Below are positions 34,980 to 46,760 of a DNA stretch of 64,000 nt, piece after piece. The position numbers and the translations under genes are program-made. The notes beneath the pieces are model-generated. The model was not told the DNA's origin and did not search any database. It was given only the letters and a program-made list of their open reading frames with translations. The stretch is from assembly GCA_037576215.1 (NCBI GenBank), contig JBANDB010000008.1, forward strand, positions 2,294,001-2,358,000, read 5' to 3'. Positions within the stretch are counted from its first letter, which is position 1. Each line of letters begins with the position of its first letter. The DNA is from Armillaria gallica (Eukaryota; Basidiomycota; Agaricomycetes; Agaricales; Physalacriaceae).

Positions 34980-36403
34980 ATGTCCTCCATACTGCAGAAT
35001 CCAGGCAGAATCCCCCAGGAGCTCGTCAACACCGTCCTTGATGAACTCCGCGGTGATATCGTGACCCTGAGCGCTTGCTCACTTGTTTGCCGACCCTGGA
35101 CCAACCCTTCCCGAGCGCTCATATTTTCCTGTATCCATCTACTTCGGGAAGATGGAAGGAATGATTTCTCGAAAGGTCGCCCGCAGCTTCGAAGTATTCT
35201 GAACTTTTGCAACTTTCTGGCGACATACCCGCATATTGCCCCGTTTGTCAGTACGCTCAGTCTGCAGTCCAAGGGTCCAGCTCTTCCTGGGTCCAGCGGC
35301 TCCAGGGCAGCCAAGGCGCGGTGGAAGCCGTTGCACGACACGCTTGCACGCGCATTACCAACCCTCACCCATTTGAAGTCTCTCGAACTTCGGTTTGACA
35401 GAATATACGGTTGGGACGCGTTTTCAGAGTGGGAAGGAGCCCATGTCTTCACCCAAGCTTCCCCTGTTCTGACAAAACTCGAGCTAAGGAGGGTCACATT
35501 CGAAGATTTGAGTGTGTTGTTGAGTTTGTTGCGGTGCACACGTTCGCTCGAGGTGTTGGCGCTGCAGGAAATCGATTTCGTGCAGAACGACCTCCATGTT
35601 GATGTTAGCAGTCTCCTCGTGGCCGTTCAGACGGACAAACGGTCTCGGTTGAAGACCTTGTCGCTCCAACGGATGGAGGCTCATGTGTTTGATACTGTTG
35701 CTAGGGCCCTCACGCGTCCACAGTCCCCAGTTGATGTCGGTCATCTGCGTCACCTCGATTTATACGGTTCGCACCAAGGAGATGGTGCTTCCGTCGGCGA
35801 TGATCTTGCTGCCGCTGCCGAGTTTCTGTTCATGAACCAGAATTCTTTGGAACATTTCTCAACATGTCAACCGTTTGGCGCCCGTATGTTTTATTATCTC
35901 AAACTCTGCAACGCGCTTATATCGTTCTGCTGTACCGTTTAGAACATCTCTGTCCACTTCTCAAATGCCGAACTTTGAAGACCATGTGCATGTCTGCAGT
36001 AACATCTGCATCCGCTTGGCTTGATCGCATATGTCCGACAATTAACGGCGTCTCCCACTTCACGATGGAGTCTCTGACCGTAGAAATATCGGGGCATTAT
36101 TCGAAGCACCGGTTGCATGACGATAGCTCCAAATGGCGAGAGTTGGACAGCCTACTTGCTGCATCGGCGCTGCGGCAATTCACAATAATTTGTGCGCGTG
36201 CTGAAAGCGACTACCAGCACTATTGGGATCTAAATTGGGCGGAGCCGGAGGACTTTGATTCGGTCCTCCCGGCATTATGCCACAGTGGTCGCTTGGACGT
36301 TCAGCTGGAAAGTATGTTGTCACCTATGCTCTGCGTCCCTATCTGGTTAATGCTGCGTTCCAGTCATAGTATAATAGGGCTCTTGATGTCGATCCAGTTG
36401 TAG
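34980..36403 (+). CDS. F-box-like/LRR protein
   Basis: This is a member of the very large mushroom family of F-box-like proteins, putative substrate adaptors of SCF ubiquitin ligases. The N-terminus MSSILQNPGRIPQELVNTVL and DIVTLSACSLVCRPWTNPSR fit an F-box-like helix pair around residues 9-50. Leucine-rich stretches follow without strict repeats (LPTLTHLKSLELRF, SPVLTKLELRRVTFEDLSVL, LKTLSLQRMEAHVFD, LRHLDLYGS). An intron near 35880-35940 joins the first exon to a second (LEHLCPLLKCRTLKTMCMS, then FTMESLTVEISGHYSKHRLH). The C-terminus is not secure; the second frame stops at 36403, but another intron could change this. The target cannot be inferred. Confidence 0.7.
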
Positions 36404-36653
36404 TGCCACTCTCAGGTCAGCCTAATTGCAGGCTTATAAATACTGATAATAACTTACCCTCTATGAACAGCTTTGCTTAGAAACTTTTATCGAGAAATTT
36501 CAAGATTCATAACTGGTAATGCAGTTTGGAAACAATTTATACGCGTATAGAATCAAACTAATTGCGAAATCCATCTAGGAATATTGCAAGGCTACTGCCA
36601 TAAGTTTTCAAATAATAAGCAAGATGAGCAACGACTATGTACAGGGAGCGTTT

Positions 36654-38124
36654 TCACGACAGGAGAAGATCTGAAAGCGAAACTTCCTGTGAAATAGGGT
36701 ATAAGTGAATGTTGGTATTAGCTAGCGACCTATATTCACAGATACTGTCAGAAGAGCACGGACGATTCATGAATACGAACGGACCTTCAAACTGTTGAGA
36801 CGTCCCATAGGCGTAATTCTGGCCGAGGTTGTTCATTGGAGGCCCCGTAGCAGGTACCTGTGACCTCGGAGGAGACATGCTACGATTCTCAAAAGCCAAA
36901 CTCCCCATATTATGGGTAACACCAAGATGATCATAACTTGGGTTCCTCGCCTCGGACCTTGTAGGTGCGTAAGCCGCATAGGTGTACGCGTTTCCAGTTT
37001 GACCACTGTAACCTGCATCATAATAACCATGGGCTGCCGGCGGCATGTACATGCCATGTCCAGTGGAGCTGCCATTTTCACGAGTACCAGACACAGAGCC
37101 CCCAATACTATTCAGTGTCACGGTTCTCTGATGGGTCAATTTCTCCTCCATGTCACGGTCGGGATGGTACGCACTCCCTTGGGGGTCGAACGAGATAGCC
37201 TCGTTGAGCAACTTGTTCTTACGCCTGCGGCGGAGCGTGAAGGTCACCACGAGGAGAATGAGAACCAAGCCGACGATCCCGCACAGGGCAAAAACGAAGC
37301 CGGAGAGAGGTTTGTTTTGGAGGAAAGATTTGTGTGTTGCACCCGTTTGGGTGGCGGCGGAGGAGCTCGAACCGGTCGCTGACTCTTCCGCAGCACTCGC
37401 AAATGCGGTGACTGTGTGCTCGACACCATCAGAGGTCGTCTCATAAACAGATTCCGAGACGGAAGGCGACGAAGAGGTGGCAGAATCAGAGCTGCTGCTG
37501 CTTAGCGCGGTTGAAAGCGTCTCGGAAGCAGACACAGATGATGTGGGACTAGAAGATGATGACGACCTAGGATCAGAGATGGTAAGTACACGCGTTTTGA
37601 TGGTATACACATCGACGCGGCTTACGAAGTAGTCGAAGAAGAGGAACTTGAGGTATTGGAAGTATTGGATGCGCTTGGAGCGGAGCTTGTCGTAGACGCC
37701 GATGTGGACCTACAATGATGATAAGAGGCAGCAGCCAGGCAAAAAACCACACTGACGAAGTCTTAGAAGTCAGGATCACGCTTGAAACAGCGCTGGCTGC
37801 TGAACTGGCTGCATCGCCGATGTTGCCACTTAAATGGTTGTAAGTCTTATCGTTTTGACGAAGAACACCAGCACATACATCACGCTGGTCGCACTGGACG
37901 CTACTACAGGACAATGTTGTTAGTAACATCATTTGAACAGAACTAGTATTGAACTCACTTCCGCTTAGGGCCTGCCTCTGCGCGAGGATTTGTCCCTCCA
38001 TACAAGTGGAGATTGGATAAGCAAAAGAGTGTGGGTTGGCGGTTGCCAAATATTCAGATATCCCCAAGTTCGAGGATGGTACCCCGGAAAATTGAGTTGA
38101 TGGCCGCTTTACATTCGCATGCAA
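36654..38124 (-). CDS. Ser-rich single-pass cell-surface protein (Mid2/WSC-like layout)
   Basis: I do not recognise a specific family. The supported part is a cysteine-containing ectodomain fragment (SVQCDQRDVCAGVLRQND), a Ser/Thr-rich stalk of about 100 residues (SPTSSVSASETLSTALSSSS and similar) and one transmembrane helix (LSGFVFALCGIVGLVLILLV) followed by the stop-transfer run RRRRKNK. The cytosolic tail of about 200 residues is Tyr/Gly/Pro-rich (YYDAGYSGQTGNAYTYAAY). This layout matches glycosylated surface sensors such as Mid2 or WSC proteins, by analogy only. An intron at about 37692-37741 keeps the Ser-rich frame open. The first exon is not resolved: the ATG used (38124) lacks a signal peptide, and a hydrophobic stretch just upstream may belong to the true start. 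Confidence 0.6.
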
Positions 38125-38553
38125 AGGTGAAGGAGAATGAAGGGAGAGGACAAGATGGTGTAGAAGAGAAAGAACAAAAGAAGGCGGTCAGACCTCAATC
38201 TAGCTGTCACTCGCATCACGATAGTCTCTAACAAGTGGAGACGTTATTTTGGGTGCGGAGCATCGTAAAATGTTTGCCGGTGCTTCATCGGATCACCCCA
38301 TTTTAGTGCTCGGTACACAAATTGGCGCATGTATGTTACATTTGAAAGAAAACAGCACTTTTATCGCTACAGCACGAGAGATTGTACGAGAGAACTACCT
38401 AAATTTTACTTCCGTCTAGTGGAACCCATAGAAACTTACATCATCATGACTCTGAGATTTAGCGATCATCACCATAGCGACATGCCAAGAGAATCGCATA
38501 CAGCCCCCGACTGATCCAAACGAAATGACTGCAAATTTATCGTCCGTTTCTTA
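38125..38553. other. Intergenic, no gene seen
   Basis: This 429 bp separates two minus-strand genes. A hydrophobic frame at about 38130-38200 (LLLFFLFYTILSSPFILL, minus strand) might be the signal peptide of the neighbouring surface protein, but I could not join it in frame. Confidence 0.35.
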
Positions 38554-40065
38554 TTAGCCAGAGAACCACGGTCCAGGCCCGTATTGTTCACCTGCTCTTC
38601 GCTCCATCAGGTTACGAAGGGGGCCGAGAAGTCTCGTGAAAGCGGGGGCGTCCAATGCCGCCACTTTGAGCTTCGGAAGAAGACGTTCGCCGCGCTGGAT
38701 GGCACAAACAGTTGCAGCTCGGGGAGCCATGCGCAAAAGCGACAGTTCTACTCATAAAATCAGTAAAGATTAAGAAAAAAGGGATGTAGAACACTTGCCT
38801 CCGAAGTAGTCGCCTTTCTTGTAGTGTCCAACTTCGAATTCCCGAATTTCACCATCCTCGCCCTCTTGGGCTTTGGTAACGACAGCTTCACCTTCCTCGA
38901 CAAAGAAGAAGGTATCGCCCATTTCTCCCTGTCTGACAACAGCTTCCCCATCCATGTAAACCCTGCTGACCAGCGCATCGGCAATTTTGCTTCGCTCCAT
39001 TGAATCGAGCGAAGACAGCAGGGTCACGGTTGATAAGAAATGCTCGTACATCGTGCGCCGCCGATGAGCAGCCGTCAAAATAATGGTCCGGAAGGTAATG
39101 CGATCCAGGGCCCAGAGCATAGATGCTTCAGTCGACACAACGGTCGCAGCACGAGGATGGCCATACATCAGTGCCAATTCTCCAAAGGACGTGCCGGGTG
39201 TGCACTCTGAGACTTGTTTGCCAAACTCAGGGTGGTACCCAGGCTGAACGAACATGTCCTCTGAGCGACGAAGCCCCGCTGGAGGCAGTGGTTCAGGTCG
39301 GATGTAGCAGGTCAGCAAACCCGACTCAACGACGTAAAAGTAGTCACCGACGTCCCCTTGTCGTATGATGACCTCCCCCTTCTCAGTAGCCTTTTCCTGC
39401 ATCGCACCAATGACTGCTGTAATCTGTTCCTCTTCAAGGTCACGGAAAAGCAGATTATCTGTCATTGAAGCCCTAATCCGGCGCAGCTGGTCGGGTGTTT
39501 TTGGGTAGACCGGGAGGATCTCGTCTGAGCCGTCGAGGGGGATGGATTCTGCTGATACAGATGTACGCCTTGCAAAAATTGCAGAAGTGGGAGGTACTAG
39601 GAAACTACCAGGAGTGGGGGGTGCCAGTGGGGTGTCGTCGCGCACTGGGAACGGGGGCGACATCGACAATGGCGATGGCGGTGGCAGAACGCGTCCGTCC
39701 ATCTGGATAGTTGGAGGTCCCATCGAGTTGTTGGCAAGCAAGGCATTCCCGGCAACGTTGAGAGTACCAAATGGTCCCGGAGTGAGGCTGACGCTATTCC
39801 TCAAGGATGAGCGGTGCGGTGCTTGGTGGAAGGGAGACACTGATATCGGACCCGGTGGAGTACCAAAGGGCGTATCCATGTATACATCGCTAGGCAAATC
39901 GCGAGAAAAAGCAGGTGTTCGACGAGCAAGAACATCGCGAGTGAGCGACCTTTGTTCTTCGAGCCGCTGCTGGAACCAATTGGCGCAAAATTGCAGAGCA
40001 TCCTTTGGCTGAGCGCGATTTGCGTCGCGAGTAAGGTCTTCGACGAGGGAGTCAAAGGTCGACAT
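38554..40065 (-). CDS. BCY1: cAMP-dependent protein kinase regulatory subunit
   Basis: This is the PKA regulatory subunit, which holds the catalytic subunit inactive until cAMP binds. The N-terminal dimerisation/docking part is STFDSLVEDLTRDANRAQPK, then LQFCANWFQQRLEEQR. After a Pro-rich linker comes the inhibitory site FARRTSVSAESIPL; RRTS makes it an autophosphorylated, type II-like pseudosubstrate. Two cyclic-nucleotide domains follow, each with a phosphate-binding cassette: FGELALMYGHPRAATVV and, across a short intron at about 38746-38798, FGELSLLRMAPRAATVC. Each has the Glu and Arg that contact cAMP. The protein ends GEQYGPGPWFSG. Nearly all of it is in one exon of about 420 codons. All key residues are present. 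Confidence 0.95.
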
Positions 40066-42110
40066 GGGTGAGAGTAAGGAAGGAAGGCGAGAATTCGTTG
40101 ATATTTAAGAAGGACGCTCTAACAAGGGGTTACATTTTTGCTCGATCGAAGCAGAGTCAAAGCGGCATTCAAAGTCCCATTGTCTGCCAAAATCGCTCTC
40201 GGTGTTCAAATGCCTTTCTACTAATTGCTCGATACCAACAGATGGTACTTTGTTAAACATGAAATGTATCCATGGAGTTCAATTGTTTTTGTGCATGCAT
40301 GAGGCACAAGTATAGCCTCAGGACTACCGATCGCCGCACAGGCATAATGCCGCAGGGCGAAGGGAAATAGAAAGGTGGTGGTGGTTTTTATTCTGATCAA
40401 ATGTCCCGGAGAAGGAAACGAACCAGAGTCCGTACTACATGCGTAAAAGGCGTCCGGAGAAAGGCGCAAAAAGCTCGTAAACAAAAGATTGGAGGCTCCA
40501 TGATCGATAAACCAATGCGGCAAAGGTTTCAAGTTACTTGCAACTGTCAAGGGCACATAGCAAATGCGAGAAGAACAACCCTCTCAAGCAACAAATGGGA
40601 GGCAATTATTCGAATACAAAGGACGTTATTCGGCCGATCGGTTGACCTGCCCGGCGCGTCGTCCAACAGTCTTCACAGATCGTATCCTCGAACAGATTCC
40701 TCGATGTAATCCTCTCAATTTCCATGTAGATTCATAATATACGCACGCACGTACTGTTCATCTAGCTACAATAACAGACACTGGTTCTCCGGTGTGGTTT
40801 CATCTTCACAAGGATGAACATCTACCGCACTTGTCCCTCCCATATCCTCACCCCTACTATCCTCCAATATTATAAGCTCCCTACCGTATTTACTTTCAAA
40901 CTAATTTCTTTGCAGCAAGTGTGAAAAAACCCTGACATATTGTTACTGAGAAGAAGTAGAGGCCTACCATGATGCTCATTCCATCATGACAAATGGTAAC
41001 CTAAATGCAGCTGTGAAGACTCCAACACATCTCCAACGCAAAGAAAGTTATCAAGGAATGCAAATGCATATCCGTCAGATAGCCCGCTGGTCGTGGACTT
41101 GAAGGAGAGACTTTAGCACAGATGGCACAGGAGAAAGGCGTGAGGTACACGGTTGGTTATAAGCCAGACAAGGTGAAGTCACCTTCAGAAAGTTATTCTT
41201 CTGTTCAATACCATAGAGAATATCGATATGAGAGATCTCCAGATTAAGTTCATCATCGAGGCAAGTAATATCGACCAAATCCTGTCTCGACGTGCACGGT
41301 ATGTCATCGCGGCGTTGATCTCAATTGCAGACGACCAGTACTTGGGGTCTTGTCTGCATTGTGATCCAGGTTTCCGCAAGAAAGCACATACAGTGTTCTC
41401 AAAGAAGACGGAGCCATCATGCTCGACACTGCAAAGAGGCCACCCTGACGTCTTCATCTCCACCCTTTCGTCCACCTGTCTGCATAGCACCATGTCACTG
41501 AGATCATCAACGAAGATGGCACTTCCTCCAGCGTGACCTCGCCCACCGATGGGTGTCCCGAATAACCTACAACGGTGTATTCGATAGCGGAGCAGCGATG
41601 AACCTGCACTGGCAGAAGGGCAAGGATCGACATCCTTGATATGGATCATCGACGGCGAGGCTTAAGGCTATAGTGAGGATTCCCGGGAGTGGCTGAGCCG
41701 AGCACGTAGCTCAATGTCAACTCCGAAAAAGACAACAGCGCGAGGGTAAGGGAGGCGTTTGCGAAGGTAAGATAGGCAAACAGTATGCTGACTTGAACGA
41801 CGCTGTAAAGACAAAGACTACGTAGCCATCGACGTGATTTGACGCAGCGCGAAGGAAGGAACAAGGACAAAACTGCAACCAGCATCGCCTAGGTATTTCA
41901 GGCCGAGTTCGGGTGCCCTAATAATTGAAGATTGCTGGCGGAGTCTATGTCCTGTGGATGCCCGTGTTCTGTCTGTCAACCTTCGGTGAAACGGCACAAT
42001 TCTTCCCTGATACCAATATGATTAGAGTACATTGTCGATGATGCGTACACGTGCAAAACAAAGCGAGTCCTTGTCAATCATAAGTTCATGAACAAATATT
42101 CTTCAGACCT
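40066..42110. other. Two-kilobase region without a recognised gene
   Basis: Upstream of the PKA subunit and downstream of GH9 I see no supported gene. Open frames exist (41185-41649 minus, 154 codons; 41646-41885 minus, hydrophobic; 40401-40709 plus), but none shows a motif or joins to a convincing neighbour exon. They could be remnants of a lost gene. Confidence 0.45.
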
Positions 42111-44362
42111 TCATGATCTTCTCTTCTTAACCACCCGGAAATAGTACGCCGCCAACCCCACAAGTACAAGTCCAACAACGGTGATGCAAACCGCTATTGC
42201 GATTGTTGCCCCCTTGCTCAATCCGTTGGAGCCACGACATCCGTCCCTGATAGCAGCATCACACGGCCCGCCTTGTGGTCGAACATACGCTCCTTCTTGC
42301 AGAGCTGTGAAGTATGGATCATTTGTATCGTTCATAACATGCATCGCAGCCAGTGTGAGCATGGGTGCATTATAGTCCAAAGCAACCTATGTTTATACGA
42401 TGAGTACATTTATCAGCACACAGAAAAGAACCATACCTCTGTTTGAATCCAATCGCTACGAATATCGTAGAAGTTGTCGTGCCTATCGGGTCCTCCGACA
42501 ACTGCACCATACAGCACGTATGCTTCCACCTCTGGCGAGCTGTCAATATTACTGATATCGCTCCCACCACTAGCCATGGCCGAATGAGGATTTGAGGGGG
42601 AGTTGGGATTTGAACCAACGACGTATGGAGCTACAGGTCAAGTTGGCGACGTTGTCTTTTAACGGAAGACAGTAACCTACCTGACATAGGGTTCTTTCCG
42701 AGCGCATAGTCTAGTTGTATTTGTGCGTAATTCTAGAAAACCCATGAGAGAAGTGCCGCAAACAGTAATGTGCAGCTGCTGAACGCACCATGTATGATGT
42801 CGTTTTCGCGGATGAAGTAGCCATGGGTGCATATCTAGTCATTAACATTGCGGCATTCAAAGCGGGGTTGAGGCTTGCACTATCTGAATCTTCGTGATAG
42901 TACAGCAATCCACCTAACCATGGTAGGTTCAATACAATCCAAACAATGAGGTAATTCTAACCTCTTGTTTCAAAGAAGCGTCCATCGTAGTTAAGTATTC
43001 CGTCGAAATATCGTTCTGCTTCCCCTTGCCACCCAGAGGCGTTACTGCCGATGGAAGAGCCGGACTGGGCGATCTGAGCAAACAAAACAGCTAGCCCAGG
43101 AGTCTTGGAATCCCAGTTGAAAACACCATTCTGCCCCGAAAGCCCAAACGAGCTATAATAGTTCTCTGCTTGTTGGTACAAAGTCGTCGAATTAGTCGCC
43201 CAGGCCAGGAACAATGCGGCCAGAGTCAATTCATCCCCATATGATGACGACGCGTAGCTTTCAGTTACAGCTGGAACAGAATTCTGATAGACGACTTGGC
43301 CGCCAGAAGCATTGACGGCGAAACTAAACAGGCTCTGTGCGTGACTGAGGAGGATTTCCGAGTAGGTAGTGTTCGTCAAAGACGCGGGGGATTGGTAAAC
43401 CCCACCGAAACCGCGGTTAGCGTAAAGATTAGAGCATGCAGAGAAGGCTGCAGAGACACCGGCAGCAACGTCGGTTCCAGGAGAGGTATCGTTAATTTGG
43501 AACGACGGCCGTGGTGTTGGTATATCTTGATCACCGCCCCAATAATTATTATCCAAATTAGCTAAGATTAAATGAGTACAGCTCAGAAGGTGAAAAAGGT
43601 AAAACTTCAAACCGTCAGCAACCTGCACATACAAGGTATCGTTTGAGGGATGCGCCTGTGGAAAACGATCATTGCTGAGTAAACTTCTCAAGTGTGACAC
43701 AACGAACCTTGATAAGCCAGTCCAAGCCCCAACGTAGCATGGAATCCAGATATGCCGTTTGATTAGAATCATCATAACCTTGATTTCCTTGTTAAATCCG
43801 GGCACAAAGTGAGAAGAGTGGGTCCACCGACCTTTGCCGAAATCCGTGGCACCCCAACATATTGACATGATCGTAAAGGACTGCCCATGCTGTTGAACAT
43901 TTGTGGTTAAGATATGACTACATTCCACCTACCAGAGGGAAAGTGCATTTTATGTAGTCTAAAATATTAGTCATGAGGGACAGCTGTGCTAATGATTTAA
44001 GGATGATACTCACCCCCGGCGTCATAGTATCCACCTATTGAAAGCATGTTAGAGGGGACACCAAGGTCATAAACTATAGTATACAGACCAGTCAGATCAA
44101 GGTTGACGTCGGATCCATCCTCTAAGGCGCTGTTATTTCGCCACCCCACACGATTGTCCGAAGGCAATCTCCCACTTCTCTGAGCTTCATAGAAGTAGAT
44201 TAGGTTCCCCAGTAATGTACTCCATTGTGGGTTGGGGGTTCCTGAAGAAGAGACGGTCCCATTGGAAGCAGCCGGCGGTAATAATGGCGGATTCGGTAGG
44301 GATAATTGACCGAGGGCAGTACTAAACAGAGCGCTGGCAAGAATAGTAAAGAGTCCGCGCAT
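42111..44362 (-). CDS. GH9 endoglucanase with C-terminal membrane anchor
   Basis: This is a glycoside hydrolase family 9 enzyme, probably cutting beta-1,4-glucan. The signal peptide MRGLFTILASALFSTALG starts at 44362. GH9 landmarks are LIYFYEAQRSGRLPSDNRVG, WRNNSALEDGSDVNLDLTG and GGYYDAGDYIKCTFPLAWAV, where the DAGD pair contains the catalytic base. The C-terminal part has LDYALGKNPMSAPYVVGSNP, AVVGGPDRHDNFYDIRSDW and IQTEVALDYNAPML, with the catalytic acid Glu in Q-T-E. After a short linker there is one transmembrane helix (ATIAIAVCITVVGLVLVGLA) and the basic end VVKKRRS. It is therefore probably held at the cell surface with the catalytic domain outside. About ten introns. Family call is firm; endoglucanase activity is inferred. 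Confidence 0.9.
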
Positions 44363-46760
44363 TTCCCAATGTTCTACGTGAGAAGGGCGAAGGTAGAAGA
44401 AGGGCGAGAAGAAAGAGGGGATGTTTAGCTGCGCAACATAATAAGGAAACGAGTCTGCAGGTGGTGAATCGCGTTTCATCCAGTTACGTCAGTTTTCGGC
44501 CCGGACCGATGATCCGGCTCCCGGGACTTTTTAAGGACCCACATCCTACTTCGCGATTACCATTGAATTTCCGCTCACTCTTGGCTCTCGCTTTGCACGG
44601 GTTTTTCGTCCATTCCGCAGATCGGCCCCAAGAAACGTTTGTAATGGATCCTGGAACGTTGATCGGTGGAAGGCCGAATGAAACATGCAGTTCACATTCC
44701 AAATCGCCTCTAAAGTTCGAGAAAACAAGATCTATCATCTTCACTGAAGTCGACACAAGTTTTCAACTGTTTGTCCTTTTATCTCTTTTTTCGCTCACCG
44801 AAACGAACACCAGAAATAAACTAGTTGTGTGTACAAGCTGAAATTCGTTGACAACTCCACCGTACCATATAAAGGAGCCGAAAAGTAGCGTACAAAAAGT
44901 CAGGGGATTTTCACCCAGCCATTTTTTATCACCGCCTTGACGCTCTTGTCGTCCCTTGATCAAGTTGACTGTTAATGCCAGTAGCTCGCCTTGCCTACGC
45001 TGCTCGTACCATTGAACAGTACTTCACGAGGACGCGTATGGTTTAGAGCCGGAATTTAATGTGGGGACAGTACCGCAGAACGGTGACAGGCTACAGCACT
45101 TGGCGAAAATTTTGATCTAGGGTCCGACCGTCGATGATACACGATGCTACTGAGTAGTGTTGTATGCGGCATCATAAAATAAGTTCTTTGTTATAACGTC
45201 TGCAGACTCCATGACTGACAGACGCTCTTGACGAAAAATTACGAGTCATGAGTATGAGTATGGAAGTGCACCATTCGCTGGCACATCCGAGTCTGGGTTG
45301 TAGCAAGGTACCGGCGTGAAATCACGTATGCGGCCCTGGGAGGAAGCACTCCTGGTAAGCAACTACTTCGGGTCAGGCAAAAACTGACGAAAATAGGTGA
45401 ATAACCTATGAAATTTAGACGCACAATTTAGACCATAGCAAAGAGTTATAATGGTAGTAAACCCAACTGATTTCGCTGTGCTCGAAAGAGCGTGTCAGAT
45501 TTTCATCTCTATTCCAACGATTCCTCCTGCATTTTGACTGATGCAACTTAGTCACCTGCCAGGGGTGCACTGCGCAAACGGACACTAACACCATACTGTA
45601 GAAGGCGTAAATACTCTGCTCACTGCCTTAAACTGCGGATTCTGTGAAAGGATCCATGTGGATTCCGAGAATTATAAATATCCTTTGATCTCGCATTGAA
45701 CTTGTGATCGATCACAGGATCGCAATTATAAAAGGGCTGACGAAAGCCTTCATTGACTTGATTCTCTGGTAAAAAAATTTCGAACAACTTCTGCACTATT
45801 ACTGTCCATCGAACTTTTACAGCTATGCTAAGGTAATAAGCAACAACTCATGCAGACGACTGAGACCGAGGCCCAGCGTGAACGGAAGTTGCATGGGGTA
45901 CTAGCGAGAAACGTGCCCAAAGCATTTATAACTGCTTTCGAAAATATTCCAGGTATTCTGCTCTGCCACATCCTCGCTTCGAAAAGACCTTTGGCTATAA
46001 CGTCGCACCCCCGCCGTAATTCCACCCGGTTTAAAGGTAATAGCTGAATATCACTGACAGATCAAATAACGACTTTCATGATTAAGGTTTAAAAAAATCT
46101 TATGCCATCGAATAGAGTGCAGTCTGGAATCAAGAAGCGGAGACCGGCGGGCGAGTGTTGTTGGGGATAGATGACAGGGTTTACAATGGTCGATCGAAAT
46201 CGGCCGCTTCTTCTGCTACAAAGGCAATGGTATTCAAAGCCTGATGTTATCCGGTCAAGGGCTTTCAGCTGATCGGAACTATCATGACTTCTGGGAAAGA
46301 CTGGCGATGAGGAACTTGACGAAGTCCAGTACACCCTACCTCAAGACGGAGACAGAGAGAAATCAGTTTCGTGGTGCACAAATGCAGAGAATATGGCCAG
46401 CATGTAGTTCGTCGCTTCAGGAAATAGATCGTATAACTGTATGGAATGCGCTTAACTGGGCTACGTTATGTGCGGACTAGGTTTCATCAATTTCTACAAG
46501 AGGCTTTACGAATGTGTCAAGAACTGAATGACTCGCAGTGTCACTGTCGTCGATGCTAATAGGAGATGCGGCGGCGCTCAAGTGACCATTGCGTAAGTAT
46601 TTACCCCCGACAATTATTCGATGGACGATTGAAATAGCTACAACAGCTTTGATAATCATGCGGATTCGTTATACGTCTTGGATACGATGAGCTAGGCACT
46701 TGGCGTGTTGCGAGCAAAACCACATTAGGAGTATTATACTGTCCCATTGTGTATTGTGTC
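44363..46760. other. Gene-poor region with a perfect palindrome
   Basis: I see no supported gene in this 2.4 kb. It contains a perfect 14-bp palindrome, TGTGATCGATCACA, at 45703-45716, flanked by TATA-like stretches at about 45671-45680 and 45723-45732. A 65-codon frame starts 120 bp downstream at 45850 (MQTTETEAQRERKLHGVLAR). That could be a small gene or the first exon of one, but nothing confirms it. Confidence 0.4.

Noticed and set aside
36912..37382. Plus-strand ORF of 156 codons
   Set aside because: It is antisense to the cytosolic tail and membrane helix of the Ser-rich surface protein.
39542..40012. Plus-strand ORF of 156 codons
   Set aside because: It is the antisense shadow of the N-terminal linker of the PKA regulatory subunit.
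41185..41885. Minus-strand frames downstream of GH9 that could be a small membrane protein
   Set aside because: No start-to-stop exon chain or domain could be supported; kept only as a note in the gap description.
42590..42640. tRNA-like T-arm on the minus strand (GGTTCAAATCC)
   Set aside because: It lies inside the GH9 coding sequence, where it encodes VGSNPNSP. No acceptor stem, D-arm or anticodon arm can be folded around it.
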